Below, one piece after another: positions 13,298 through 28,700 of a DNA stretch of 64,000 nt. Below the pieces are notes generated by a model. That model ran no database searches, was not told the origin of the DNA, and saw only the letters and a list, made by a program, of their open reading frames with translations. This DNA comes from Saccoglossus kowalevskii (Eukaryota; Hemichordata; Enteropneusta; Harrimaniidae), in contig NW_003133344.1 of NCBI RefSeq assembly GCF_000003605.2, positions 610,427 through 674,426 on the forward strand, written 5' to 3'. A program made the position numbers and the translations under genes. Position 1 is the stretch's first letter. Every line of letters begins with the position of its first letter.

Positions 13298-13339
13298 GTA
13301 ATGTGAACAGCCATCTTCCTTTCACATACTGTTACGTGA
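13298..13339 (-). other. Possible upstream exon of the minus-strand transcript
   Basis: A minus-strand acceptor with a pyrimidine-rich lead (cccactttccgatttcag) and a donor CATTAC|GTAAGT bound 42 nt. It contains an ATG in good context (gaagATGG) reading MAVHI. Read into 9957-10002 it stays open, but the frame closes in 5243-5281. It could be an alternative leader exon or a chance pairing of splice-like motifs. Confidence 0.17.
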
Positions 13340-16300
13340 CTGAAATCGGAAAGTGGGAAGTAACAATTTTACGACAGAGTAACCGCCGCTAAACAGGAAC
13401 GTGATAATTTCTAGAAACCTGAAGGCACTGGCATAATGCTGGCAGGTATGTCACGGAGTTGATGTGTTCAGCTATGTATTGTAATAGCTTCAATACGTTG
13501 TCTGAATAATTAAATATTTGCCAACCTCGTTCTGTGGCATACAATAAAATTAAACGCTGATCGATTAAATCATACTCCAATCTTCCCTTTCTAACAACTT
13601 ATGCATTTCAACAACATTATTTTGCATATTTTGTTAATATGCAATTCGTAAAATATAGTCATTAGACGCTTTAAGATTACCATATATGGATTCCATGTTT
13701 GTAGGCACTAAATATAGTTAACCCATGTTAGCATGCTGTGAACGACACAAACCATCCTACGGAAAAAAAGAATTACACTGGAATGAACTCTTGGAAATAC
13801 CCCGTATGCTCTCATAACGAATTGATATTCTAGACGAACGTAATACGGGTCGGTCTGGTAATTACTTTCACTCACGACACTGAACAACACAATTCTATTT
13901 GCATATAACCCAAGCATAACAGAACGCTTTGATGTTTTGTCGTTACACGTAATCACATAAAACATGACGCCATTCCCACAATTTTAAAGGCGACTACTAC
14001 GTGAGAAAACGTTAAAATTGTTATAGACGTTTTTATCCTCTATCGGCGATACATTAATAATGAACAAATATTGCTTACATATTGAGAGAATAACTAGGCC
14101 GTACTACGGGGGTCGGGAATGTGATTTAACTTGAAAATCGAATCACTGAGAAAACAGTGGATGATGTTGTGCTACATCGTCCGTCTTTATTTCTCATGTG
14201 TGAATCGAAACGGAATTTGATATGAGCAGCGAGTGGCATGCGAACAATGACTTGAATGTACGCGAAACACGTCTGTATGGAGCACGGCATTGATGAGTTT
14301 TCTGATAGACGTCTGTAGGACACGTCTTTGAATATTGGTGCTTGATACTGAACAAAAAGAACACTTCACATAATTCGAGTGAAATGAGTTGGCAAATGTT
14401 ATTGCCGATGTATATAAAAAACTAACCTATGATTGTCACGGTATTTGCAAGTTGCTACCAATTTATTGGAACATTTCAAACATTAATGATCTCAGTCAAG
14501 GTTTATTAACATAATTGTCACTTCTCAACATGGACTGACAATAAGCGTTTGTAATAAAGAAAAGGCTTAAAAAAACAAGATTTCGCGAAAATAAAATACA
14601 GACAGACGAATAATTATAAACGCACGTATTTGTTTAACTTGAACATTGAACATACTCGAAAAAAAGAATTTTGATATATCAGTGACTGTTAGATAGAATA
14701 TATTATTTAATAATTATGGTGGTCGATCAATAAACATTTCATGCAGAATGAGTTAGATGTGCATTTATGTGTTTTACAGCTTGTCAATTGTTTATAAACA
14801 TCTGTATAAACAACTGATCGTTGGTCACATTCTCTCTGCTAGCGACTGTCGCTGACTGTCATCGGCTGTCGAAACTCGGCGCGTTATGCACCTAAATTAC
14901 TTTGCAAAAAAGATGGCGTTGTTTTCTGCGAAATTACTTCGCACTATCCAAAGGTTGTACCTAACTTGTAGATTAAGATCAGAACGTCCGTGGGTGACGC
15001 ACACAACTTATCTATTATTTGAGGACAAAATTTGATATAAAGTATATAAAATTTGCTCACGTTAAGTAGTCAAAGCGACAATGATTTATATTGAACTAGA
15101 ATAATTTCGCAATATCTGTATCTTAAAATGGCGCCCATGTTGTACCTCAGTACGGATTGAGTTAATATAAAAACGTGATTTCCACGAAAAAAAATCGGTG
15201 ACCCATGTTTACTTACTTACATTTGTATTTACGTGACAAAACTACAATTTACATGACTACACAATAGTATGGAATAAATTGCCTGAGGATTTTGCTTCCT
15301 ATGCTCATTTTAGTTGAGGAGAGTGCGAGCATGTACCTGCGGTGCATCACATAGAATCCTCAATTTAAACGCGTGTAGCTGATCTTGAATACACACTGTC
15401 AAGACTGTCTAACATGCAGGAAACAAACTCATTAAAACGAGACCACAAGAAACCTCCAAATCAATATAGTACGTTATTCCTAATGATATTGAGTTTCTCT
15501 CCACAATGCTCCATGCAAAATCAATAAGATCGTTGGTCATGGTGGGGTTGTAAATGATATCCAACACACCATTACCATTCCTCTTTATTACCTGCGCAAT
15601 GCAAATCAGTGAACAGCTGCAAAGACCTCGTTATCAGAATATTCATGCAGACATTTTTTGTCGCAACGTAATGTCTAATCATGATATTGCTCAATATAAA
15701 TGCAACTTATTGTTGTGCTAAACAATCTTTTCACATAATTGTTCCAAGCAGTATTTATTATTATGTTTCTTTGCAAACAAAATGTTTTTTCAACAATATA
15801 AGAAAGTACCACTTAAGCAATAACAGTTCGAATTTGTATCTATTTGGTGCCAACGTGTGTGAATACAAATTCACATTTGTTAAGGAATATTCTGTGTTTT
15901 TGTTGTACCACGTTTTGGTTTTTTTTTTTATATTTTCGGGTAGCAACTCTCCAATGATATTGATAGTGAGTTATGCAATATAACATACAACAATCGATAC
16001 CCAGGCCTGGCCGGAAGTAGTATAAAGTGTATTATATTAAATATCATTTTCATTTGAACACTGTGCCACCATAGAAGCAAGCCATTTCGTACAAGTCTAC
16101 TTGTGTGCTAACTTTTGGTGTGCATTACTAGTGTATATCTGATATGTATGTGTATGCTAGTAATGAAGCATTATATAACTAAGTTTTTAAAGACGTCGGG
16201 CAACCCCCATAATGAAAACGTGAAAAAAAAACAGTTTCTGTAAATTGCGCTGAAACTTATAAATTTCAACCTTTGTCTTTTGTTGGCATACTTATAACTC

Positions 16301-19300
16301 AATATAAACGTCTTGTACACACACAATAATTTTACATGCCTGGTTAGATCCATTGCGTGCGTGATGGGATACGGTTTCATTCCGAAACAGACATGTGAAT
16401 AGAAACCATAATATATATACCTAGCTACGCGGGTGTTTCCAACTAGAATTCGATGGATGCAACGTGTTTTAAAGCACTGTTATGTAAGTGTATATAGTCA
16501 GTATATTGAATGAGATGATTACGATGTAGTATTTCATTCAACTATTGGTTTGTATTTTTGCATTTGGCCTTTATATCAATACAGCGTTCAAGAGTCTCCA
16601 GAAAACATTCAGTCAATTTGAAAATTCCCCCGACTCATACAACTTGCAATAGATCCGGGAAACGCGCCATCTGGCGTTCTCCTTTTATATTTTATAGCAA
16701 CAAGCACTTCTTTTTCGCGTCTTGATTTACGGCACGCAATTTAACAGTGCGACAGTGGTCATCAAATCAACAACCAACCATTCTGTCGCTGATATTCAAT
16801 TGCTGAAAAGAATTGCTTCACTAAGTCGATGCGTGGTGAATCATTTAACTGTTTTTTCTCAATCATATTAGAAGCATTCTAGCGATACCTTGCATGTGTT
16901 TATTAGATAAAGCGTTTATCTGGAACTAATAGCTAGTCATAAAAATACATAATGATGTACAACTACCGTTGATGTTTTCATTTCATTATATTAGATTCCT
17001 TCAAATCCGAAACGGTAGTTTCCCACTGTGGCAAGGAATAGTATTGAAACGTTTTTTTTTTTTTAGATTTGGTGTCAAATATTTTGATTTCTAATCATGT
17101 TAAACAATGTTGAAATCTAATTTATTTTGTCTTAGGTTATTTTTTTCTATTATTACAATTCATTGACCAGTGGTTGTTATAAACCTATAATCGTAGGTAC
17201 ATTACTACGTGGGTGTATGCCTTTGGGCAGAACTGACATAACATATTGGTGAAGCTCGTTGCTCATTTACATATCATTTAACGCTTGGCATATACCCATC
17301 AAGTAGTTTACGTTGGTACAATACATCATGACCATGTAAGCTAAGTATATCAAATATAATTATGCGCAAGTGATCAATCACATGTATTCACATGATTCTG
17401 GTTCATTATTGTAGAATATAATACAAATTTCGACCACACCCGTTTAGGAAAACTAGTAATACTACGCCACTGTGCGCACGTATTCTTTACAGGAATGAGT
17501 ATATTTATTGAGAAAGTATGCAGCCATGTACATAGTGCCTCTCCCGTTTTTTCTCTATAACTGTCATTTAATTGAAATAATAATAAAATAATTATCCTAT
17601 TTTTTACAATTAAACTGCTCCGGAAATTGCAAACCATGTTTTAGACCTCAATTAAACTGCCGACAGCTAAAACCACGAGAATTTGCATTCAATCCTACAC
17701 AGCGAAAACAGCGCTGTCAATCGCCGCTCTCCTGGTTTGACTCCTGGTAGACGAAGCTAAATTATGTAACAGTCACTTTATATACACTACGTGCTAGTAC
17801 GTGACTCGGCTTACAAAAGCCAAACCTACCAAAGCATTGACATTTCAATTATCTACTTCATTCGATATTGCAACGCGGTTTTCTAATTATTTAGAAACAA
17901 TAACATCAATATATTGAAAATATAAATAAAAAAACCATCATTTTCTGTGTAAACGTTCATGACCTACGCGCGTCATTTTTGAAACTAACTTTATACGATT
18001 ATTTATCGGAATCAATAAAACATGGTTCTGGGTTTTTCTTCCAATTTGCGCATCTGTATACGAGTTAGTGTTCATCAAACTAAAACATGTCTCATGTGTT
18101 AGAAGAAACTATCACATATGTAAATATTACCATTTCATACTAAAAAAACCTTGCATATAGTGTATGGATTGTCGAAACGTTGGTATACATATATTAGTAA
18201 TCAACAGGGAATAATATGAGTTCATTTTATCAGGTATAACGTTTGCCAGTTTGTGTGTGTGATGTTGTTCTGACAAACTTTTGACTTCATCTTATAATTA
18301 CGACAATCAGTTTGTCATATTTTCGCATTTATACAGACTGGCTACAATATAAATTCTATCAACATGAATTCTGACATGGACAATGAAATCTGACATATAA
18401 CAATTGTATTAGATAATAGTAATCCTTAGTAATTATACAATACAACCTTTCTTGGTGAACAGTTTAATTGGAGTGTAATTTTAACTATCATAGTAAAAAA
18501 AAGTGTTTGGCAAGACCATCATGGATCAAGTAACTTTATTTTTATTTTTATCCCAAGAAAATGTATTTACTTTTTATATAAATTAACTTTATTCAGATAT
18601 TCAGGGAAAGACTCAAACAGGGGTCGATAATACTTTTTATTTGAAAAGCCATCTTTCAACTTGCAAGTATCCTTCTATAAGAGGAATATCTCTGTACATT
18701 ATTTCGATGGGTCTTATGCCAGTTTGAAAATAGTGTATAGTACTCCTGAAATAAACAGGATAATTATGCAAATTTGCTAATGTTTTTTTGTCACTTAACA
18801 ATAGTTTCAATTTGGCTTCAAACGGTTGTGTCAACATTTTTTGAATACTCATCATCTGGTGTTTCTCCGTGAAATGGTTCCTGCATTTTTTCCTATCGCT
18901 GGAACATTAGAAATGAGCGTAACATTTCCTAAAATAAAAATGTAATTTATGATTGATGTACTAAAACCACAGTCAATATGAAAGTTTGCAGGTTAATTTA
19001 GTTTTCACGATTTTTAGACCAAAATGATGTTTTTGGAACAGTCAAGCTCGTTGCATGCTTCACAACGAATAACCATATTTTTGACAAACCTTTATGTTTA
19101 GTTTTCTGAATACATATAAAATGACGAGTCGTAAATGTCATTTTCATCATCTATCAGCTCTATCAGCTCTATCAGTTGAAAGTGCGTCACTAGCTTAATT
19201 GAACTAATATCGGAAAAAGAAACTGGCTATGTTACATTTCTCAAAGTGATGTCTGCCTCTGTTGACCTCGTTTTTGTAATGTTTGTTGGAAACTTTATTC

Positions 19301-22300
19301 GGGGCAATTGACTTTGTTTTTACCAAGAAAGTAAGAAATTTGTGTATATGAAGAATGCATCCATTTCCGTAAGAAAACGAACTTATTCTACATAGAAACG
19401 CATTAATGCCCAAATATCTGACTACATGTTCATCGTCTCACCCAGTGTGCTAACGTTTCTATTGATTCGATTTAGTCTGTGATTGTCATACCCAATCGTT
19501 GTAACACATTCATTCAGATGCAATCCTCTATTTGCTCTGATCATTTACTGCAATATCCTGATTTGAAGACTGCTTCATATTCACCTATCGGTGCCTCTAC
19601 TATGGTGTACATTTCTAATACAGAAACTAATACATTTCATTTCAAAAATCAAATTCCTATTCTGACAGTCTTCTGACGTCATAAAATCTGAATGAGGAGC
19701 ATAAAGTGACCATTGTAAAAAAATATGGACATCAAATATTACAAATCAGTGAATGGTAATCCATCGGAAATCAATGGAACTAATGGATAATCTCTACATT
19801 CGCTTACATAAAAGGGCTTTTATATAGATCCCATTCTAATCGATTCATGCGCACAGTACTTCCTGGGGTATATGTAACGGATAAGTCTATCATTGACTGT
19901 GTGTCTGCTTTTGACAGCAACATAATCATGATATTTATAGAATTCTGTCGACTTTCTTTCCGATGCTGATTATATCATTTAGCGATATATTTAAATCGTG
20001 TCTTTAATCAATTACTTTCCTCCTTAATACAGCAATTATACAGCCTGCAAAACGTGCGGTATTCGGTTCAGGAGATAGACTTCCGACAACCGATAACACT
20101 AACAATGAGTCTTGTAGACCGTTTTTGTTTCTGTTTGCATTTGATGTTAACCATTCATCGCACAGGTATTTCCTCCTAACAAAATTTTAATTAGAATTGC
20201 CCTTCAACAATTAACAGTAATATACCCATAGTAATGGAAGGCCTCCACATTTACAACTATGTGGCCCGTGGGGATATATAGTTGAGTTTGATAAAACTTT
20301 AAATGGAGAAATAACTCTCTATCTCTCTCCCTCTCTTATAGAATAATTCTGCCCATTTACGTTGAATAATACAACATCGGTTTTAGTTTTAACAAAATAC
20401 GAACTATGATATTCATTCATTCATTCACTCGCATTTAAGATAAATATGTAGAAAACAGCAAAATCGCTATCACGTGTTACGTTGAATCAAGGTAGCCTGT
20501 ATTCAAAGTACTGTCTCAATAAAATATTGAGTAGAATGTGTGTAGGTTGACAACAAAGCTTTTATAATTAAAACGAGCGCCCTCTTGCGAAGTAAATACA
20601 TTTACAGAAATAAGAGCACAGAGGGCAGTAGATCCGGATCGTGTTGAGATGAACAGTGTGTGAACAGTGGCCACACGAGGGCGGTATATACTCAAGTGCC
20701 TTAAGCGGAGTTCACTTATTTTTGTTGTTTGTTTTAACATTCAACCATATAACTATATCTGCGTCTGGTACAATTGGTGTTTGTTTTTGAGTTACATGGA
20801 AGCTGTTTCATCTTATATCAAATCGCAGGGCCGAGACGCGTCTACCGATATTCACCTTCAACTACTGACTGGCACGATTGAGATAAAAAACAAGTAATTT
20901 TTTTTTTCAAAAGGGTTTTTCCATAACGATGAGAGGGCAAAGCCATTTTTGTTTGTTTGCGGGTATGAACAGTATTAATTGCGTATTTATTTATAAATAA
21001 ATTATTTATTTATTTATAAATAAACATTTGTTCTTGTTTGCATATGTAATCATGTTAAGTAATTAATTTACCCATGATAGTACAGTTTTGTCTATTATCT
21101 TATCTATCTGCAGCAATTACATGACCTATTGTGACGTCACGTTAACATGTTGACATGCTTTCTCATCACACCAATCGCTAGACAAACAATAGACTCAACG
21201 TCCATACCAATCACCTCAATACTCCAAAATATGGTATTTATAATACATTTAAATAAACAGCGTGTTCTGCTGAAATATGCTGCTGTCTTTGTTCCATTTC
21301 TTCTGTTGTTAGTGATGGGAATTCTATAATTAGAGATAATATTGCATTTTTGTTATGGCAACTGAGAACCATAGCTGGGGCTCAGTTACTACTGATCAGA
21401 ACCCTACAAAATGCACGGCTATTTAAAATACCTACTTCATTTATATTCTTGATCGAGGCACCAAGTCATTTGTATGCAGATTCCACAATGTAATCGGAAA
21501 TCGGTCTCAAGTACACCGACAGAATACATACAAGTTAGGGCTTGTCAGCCAGTGTTCCATCAAATGGAATTTGTCGTCCTTATAGAAGTGTGAGTTGGAC
21601 ATGATTAGAACGTAGCCCATTTAGTACTACCAGCTGCAATAGCTCAACAGCAACTGTCTATATTGGCTGAAATACATTACTGTTGACAATATGATATGCA
21701 TGTGGTAGTTGCCACCTTCAACCAAAACAGTTCATTTGACAGTGATACAGGGTTATTGTGATTGTTGCGATGCTTCCATAATACACAATTCCGGCTTTAT
21801 AACTACCAGGAAACAGCTCTGGAATCTGTCTTCATCGACATAGAACATTGCATGATTAGGTTAAGTTCAAGGTTTGACATACATCAAGTTGATCTTTTGA
21901 AATAGCGCTTGAAAACCCTTAAGGCGATACTTATTTAATTAGTCCAATAAAATGACATTTCAATGAAGATTTGGGCACATAAGTCATCTCTTGTAACCTT
22001 GGATACACCTCTCAGTATAATTGAGGAAAAGATGTTTGACCTAAAACAGGTAGTAAATTATTCAATTTGAATGGGTGTTAATAATCATTATATTCCAACT
22101 CAAGGCACACGCCTTATATATCAAAATCCAAATTTCTTTTCTTTGACGCACATAACCATTTAAAGCGCTTGACGCAGCTGGTGTTTGACAAGCTATGCAC
22201 ATCTGAATTACATGAACAAGCAATTTTGTGACATAATGAAAATTGTTTTCTATACAACATTGAATTAATTGTGAGTCAAACATTCGCTGAAATTATGTTG

Positions 22301-25300
22301 CTTGCAAGAGGTCATGGGATCTACAGTTTGTCGACCTCCGATAATTCAAAGTGCGATATAGCTAACAATACCAACCTCCAAATTGAATTGAGTTTCATTA
22401 GCAGCTTACGTCAATGTAGTGCGCAAGTGATTTTTCTTTATTTGTCCGTAAATCTCTGTTTCGGGCAACCGACATCTATCTTCTATATATGATCGTGTTG
22501 GGATTGGATCCAATTTCACTGTCTGGCACAATGAATTAGATTTGTCCATTTGCTCCAAGGTCGCTTCGAAATAATAAAAACGAACCTATGTGAAATACTA
22601 GCGTAATTTCTTAATAAAAATAGATTAACAAACGTGGCGACGAAAGTAATGTATTGGAAGGGAACGTCTGTCAGTTAGCAGATCAGAAACACATCATTTT
22701 TATGTATAAAAACCAATCATCAGTTACAGAGTACACCTACAGAATATATCCATGGCAAGGATTGGCAAACCATCTCAAATCAACTTACTGACACATTACG
22801 TCTTAGCACATGAAAATCCACCAAGCCGTACGTTCAACTCGCAATTCTATATGGCGACAACATTTCGTGAATGCAAGACGAGACTCACGGGACCATTATC
22901 TAAACACGGCACCAATCATATTAATGTAAGATCCCCGATTTACCTAACAGCTAAGTAATCTGTCGTAGATCGCGCTTCCGCGATTGAGACAAAGCCGTTT
23001 TACGAGGCAAAAGAGAGCTATAATGTATTCCATCATATCAGTTTTGTGATGAATACTGTCCATCATATTTACATGCTTATCAATATATTTATTAAGACAT
23101 GTCAGTTTGACGCAATAGAGAAGACGCTCCTAGGCAGTCCAGTTGTTGCATTCTACTGGATTATATGTGAAGCACATTAATGACTGTCTATCGCTGTGTG
23201 TGTGTCCTGTTTTTATCCAAGCGTAACGCAAAATGAACTTGTATAAAGTTAATCATTTGAAGATGTTGGATGACGGCACCGTGTGCTTTGTTTCTAACAC
23301 CATATAATTTTTTGGTGATTGTACGTTTGTTTCTGGTGAATATGTGCATCGTATCTCATGCATGATTTGTATTTTTAAAATGAACGTTCGGGCTACCGTT
23401 AGTGTGACGTTTACGATTATAACGAATTGTAATTTACCGACTTACAATACAAAAAACATTGAACATTTACCGATTCCCGAATTGATAATGTTTGTGCGTT
23501 TATCGTTTGTGCGCTTGCGCATATTGCGTGAGCCAGCCGGGGTCAACAAACCGGAGGGTATGACATATTTCAAAAGTTCAGAACGCAGCGAGACGCAGTA
23601 CACCTCTCATCTGTGTTTCCAACACACAGCATGAAATATCCCCGCAAATAAAAGTGATATCCTCTGTCAACTGACTCGTATAAACCTCTGCAAATTTGCT
23701 CACTATTGACATGCACATTTTCATTGGCTGTATCGTAATACTTTTATATTTGGGACATTTTGGGAGTACTCCAGCGAAACACACACGTGCCATATTTTCA
23801 GCATATTTTCTCTGAAAAAAATCATCTTTTTTAATGGTAATCCACGTTTCTCAGTTGTATTACATACGTCTCCTACTTGCCAATCTTGTACCAATCCACA
23901 CTCACCCCGCTATCGTTTAAGAACTGTCTAAAATATGCTACTGACTTCTTCCTGGGTTGCATGTCTTTGTTCTTTTGACTTTCTACCCTCACCCGTTGCT
24001 AGGTAGGCTACGCATGCGCAAATTCAATTACATCGCGTCTGTCAGGAATTCAGTGAGCAATTTTCATATAGACAATGCACATAGCCGAGTCTACAGTAGT
24101 CTACAATTGTTATATCTAAACTATAACGGTTTACAATAAAAAGTGTAGCTTTACGTCACTAGACGAATAGTCAATGATTCACACGCCCAGGAATGATATA
24201 ATATCAGTTGAATTGTCGATTTATGAGGTATACAGTCAGTTTACAGTGCGTTGATCGCCACTAATTCCGAGGTTCCTCAATGTTTAAGATCATTCAGCGT
24301 TTGTGCACACACAATCCAGGGTTCGTGATTATAATTCCAGAATACCGATTCATTGAAGCAAACATTTCATCTAGAGCACTTCAATAGTTTCTTCTCATCA
24401 GTGCCGAGCGAAGGTTTGATTTATCTCGCTTGATGAGATAAAGCCAGAGTATTGCTCGCATGCCATCAAGTATTCTAGTCGTACTCAACCGTCCCTCAGT
24501 TGTACTCATGTATTGTCGATCAGAAACGGCATTAAGTTGAATGCATGCAAGCATTTGTGTATCCATTGAGATATACAAATCATTTAGGCAACTGCAGTTC
24601 TGTCACTCCTTCAGAAACTTCCATAATAGACTTATGTGCCGCTACAATGGTCCGCATAACTGTATTGTCCGAATATCTACGGGTTTGACAGACAGTGTGT
24701 CTCCTTGTCGCACGCCACGTATATTACTAGATTTGCCCAATTCATCTGTCCCTATCTGTACTGTCTCAACTTTACAATATTTTGTCATTTGATATTATGT
24801 GAATAACCATACTCTCCGGCACTATCCATGCACTACCTGTCTTGCTGTTCACGCTAGATACGATGCAGAACAAGTTGATTTTTTATTTCTAGATCAATTG
24901 GGTGCATTGTGGGAATATACACTCGGGCTGATATAATGTACATCATCGAACTTTTTTCTTTTTTAACAAATATCTGAGTATAGATTACAGGTATTTAATT
25001 TGGATCGTCCAAAAGATGAATAACCTGTGATAACCCAACATTACATTCCGGTTTTATTCTGGCTAAACAAATGTTTGAGTAAGTTGAGTTATTCACAAGA
25101 CAATTATATATTATAAACGTGTTTTACAAATTTCCTTATTTCACGATTCCTGTAAGAACAACTACGTAACTAATAATTTGTTCCTATTAAAATTTAACAA
25201 TTTTAGTTTAGTGAAGTTGATATTATAATGACCAAAAATATTATCTACAGGTGCATATCAACTGAGCGTTGTTTGGTGTGACGTAAACACATTACCAACA

Positions 25301-25990
25301 TATTTCAATGGAATAATTAAATTGCGTTCGTTACATATAATGCACATATGCAACGCTTATGTTTGAACACAATTTCACTTTGATGGAACACAATATCTTA
25401 GTATTCTAAGAGGAAAAGCGCCCAGTATCCGCTCTGAAAGCTTTCATCTTCACCAGTTGAAGTGACCGTATAGATATTATTTCTAGGGTTCATATGCGAC
25501 AAAATTCCGCTGTACCAATTATCGCGGTTACCATGGTAATCCCTGTCTTAAGGAGTCCCTCCATCTGCCATCATGAGTAAGTGCTATGGTTACCAACGTT
25601 TCGATTGAAGGCAATTAATTTTGATGAGGCTTTTCGATAAATTGGTTTTCGAATGGGCGTTTCGACAGAATCGGGGTACATATTAGATGCCGTGCGAACC
25701 CTGTTTGTTTACATTGTTGTCGTTCTTGCAAGATTGCGTTACTGCAATAGTTGCGTTTGTCTTGTCAATGAGTTACCTTAACAATTAGTTGGTCACATAT
25801 TAATATCAATGTTATTCAAGGTATACGTCACGTCGACATATCTTACATAAACCATATCTTCATAACTCGATGACTAATCAAATGCATTGTTTGTTTCCAA
25901 TGTCACGGAAACAAATCACAGTGGGCTATTTCAAATGTTTTTACACGTTTGATGTATTATCTTATCGTTATGTTCATTTGTGTGTATTTA
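13340..25990. other. Long non-coding stretch, nothing supported
   Basis: AT-rich sequence with many short chance frames and no protein-like or repeat-family signal that I can support, apart from a CT-rich tract near 20314-20340, an AT palindrome at 20984-21024 and a triple CTATCAGCT repeat near 19148-19176. It is probably intronic or intergenic. Confidence 0.4.
20984..21024. repeat. AT palindrome cluster
   Basis: Two copies of the self-complementary motif TTTATTTATAAATAAA lie within about 40 bases. Such sequence could extrude as a cruciform. It may equally be a rearranged TTTA microsatellite. Confidence 0.8.
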
Positions 25991-25994
25991 CCTT

Positions 25995-26058
25995 CTAGAA
26001 TGACAACCGTTTTCCAATATTTGAGTGAGCTGAACCATCAGTTTGTTTTCTCGCTAAT
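25995..26058 (-). CDS. Possible C-terminal exon, minus strand
   Basis: A good minus-strand acceptor (atgttatttttcag) is followed by the phase-2 frame LARKQTDGSAHSNIGKRLSF and a TAG stop. A donor-like AAG|GTAAAT sits two bases after the stop codon, so the exon could instead be non-coding. The basic, Ser-containing tail is the only protein-like property. No upstream exon was found. Confidence 0.17.
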
Positions 26059-28617
26059 CTGAAAAATAACATAACAAACATGGGTAATCTTGCAGAAACA
26101 TACAGCACATGAAAATCTGGTATATGCAAATATCGAATTATTCGTACATACAAAATACAAACAAATAATCCGAACATCACCATACGAACATATACAATCA
26201 GTCATTCATGTCTCGCAATTTGCCCAGGACTGTGATTACGAACATAGTTGATTTGTCTGTATACTATAATGGCAACCTTTTTTATTACATTGGTTGATGG
26301 TCACATAGTTCTGTTAATAATTGCAAGACTGCCTTATTGAGAACTTATTATTATGACTCCACGAAGCCTAGAGCTAAGTCTAACCAATTGACCTATAATA
26401 TATACATTCATGGACATGAAAGATACAGAAAATACGTGCATTGGACATGTGCTCAACTAATAACATGACTTACTCAAAAAGACACCGTATTGTGTGTTAT
26501 GATTTTGTATGATATTCACTGAAGTGCATATAGGCTTTTGAGCATTATGTCAACAGCATTGTTTATTTCAGATGGCACTTTTGTATCCAGGGTATTTTTT
26601 AGTAAGCGACAGCGATTATATTTCAGACCCTGGGAGCTTTAACGTGCTATGACTACGAACAGCACATACAAGGGATTAATCAGTGATCTGATATGATCTC
26701 CAAGATAAGATACTTTTTTGAACTGGACTTAAGTCTAGCAAACAGGCTCGATTTGTCTTCTTCAGCTGCGTAAAAAAAACAACAACAGCCCAATCTTCAA
26801 ATTGAGTCTAAGATAAGAGATTGGCGTTGCCGTGACGACGCTAATTCGTGTCTGTTCAACAGCCGTTGTAACCCAAATACGCGCGAGGCGCCTATGCGAA
26901 GACTGTTAGCGTCTTATCTCTATGTTCTAATGACACATACAAACATATAATACCGATAAACGAGCACTAGTTTGTCAGAAATGTACACTGGGAATTATGT
27001 TTTAATCTTTAATCTTTTTGGGATCAGTCAGAAGAATTATGACTGACGTCATGGCATGGTAATTGAAATGATACATGTGATATTTCACGTATTATTAGTT
27101 GTTGCCATATATGATCACGCCACCACACTCGTCACGAAGATAGTCACGTAAACTTATGCAAAAAAACATGTTATTCTCGATAATGTTCCTAGACTCAGAT
27201 TATCGTCAATTGTGGTGTTGGCGGTAGTCGTCCCGTAACTACTAACTACAGGAAATGGCCGATTACAATAATAAACGACAGAAACACAGGTACTGGAGCA
27301 AGTTTTAAAGGTGTTACGTAAATAGTTGGTAATACAAGTGTGACAACACTACAAGTCCATCTTTCAAGCATTCGCTATATTAGCGCCTGGTGATCTTGTT
27401 CCTCGTGCAATTATGCATACAGTCATTCAATCTCTAACCAATAGCTGACTGCCCCCTGTACCATGTGACAAATAAATTATTATTGAGTCCCAGTATTACG
27501 CAGTACATCATCAAACCGGTCAATATACTTAAAAGATTGTAGTATTATAATTAATAGTCTTCTAAATATCTAAATATGTCACCACTTCCACACTTGGCAG
27601 GTAAATGACGTGTGTTTCAATGACGTATATAAGCATTACGTCATGTGATTAATTATTCATGAAGACGCTCAATTCCAACAAACAAATGAGTAAACGAAAA
27701 CTGAAATAGCGACAGACTTATTTATAACTGTTGTAATATTTTTAAAAAATGTTGCCAGGCAATAGATTCACAAGAAATGTCTAGAATTCGAAGCAAAGTA
27801 ACGCAGTTACGTTTGAACTCGTCTTACCGTCAGCGCACGTTGTCTTCATTTGATTAATTTCACGCGCTATAATACCGCGTTAGGTCATAATCGTGACATA
27901 CGCTACAATCTCCCCGCGCTAGAATAACCAGCCAAAATGATATATCTCCCAGGCAAAGCGGCGGACTCAATTGTAATACATGACTTGTTCCATTCCCCAT
28001 TAAAAAAACAGTATATACTGCCGTAAATATGCTAGACATAATAGTTTGTTCAACCTTCGCATTTAGATTAGAAACGAAGCTGAACCCATTTGCATTTGGC
28101 ATACTTAAATTATGTGCCTATAAAATAAGTTACTTTAAATTATTGGCATACACGCTTATAGTAAAGCCGTACAGTGCACTAAACTGTGATTGGAAGATTT
28201 ATATTTTGAACTACATTTACGATCGGTGTTAAATACATAAAAGTACCGTGGGCTTAGTGATATTTAGTTGAAGAAAAGATTAAAACCTCGTATATTGGAA
28301 TTGTAAATCACTTTGCCTCCTTCATATTTTCATATTATTTACCTTCCTATTTCGCATGTCAAAAGAGCATTTCAAGCCTTAACACTGTCATTTCATGTAA
28401 TTTTCGAATCCAACGGCTCCAGAAATATCTCCGGGAAGCGCTTGCCAACCGCCATCCCAGTCATTTTACATTATTACAGCACATATCAATAACTTGAGAT
28501 ATTTACTAGTACTACGATAATTTCACCCACCACATTTAAAGTTCATAAACACATGCATGTATGCATATACCAGTTTCCATTACTGCGTTAAATGGAGGTT
28601 ATGCTGTACAACTCGAT

Positions 28618-28700
28618 GTAATGCAATGGAGTACGTAATCTGGTGTTCTGTTCTGTATATATTTGATATTGATCAGATTACGTGTCATGTAACGCATTGC
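28618..28700. repeat. Imperfect inverted repeat
   Basis: ACGTAATCTG on the left pairs perfectly with CAGATTACGT on the right. Looser pairing extends outward to AATGCAATG against CGCATTGC, with a loop of roughly 34 bases. This is a possible MITE relic or transcribed hairpin. There is no evidence of expression. Confidence 0.35.

Noticed and set aside
14073-14110. Minus-strand 25-nt microexon-like piece near 14.1 kb
   Set aside because: Good pyrimidine tract but too short, with no neighbouring exon in phase.
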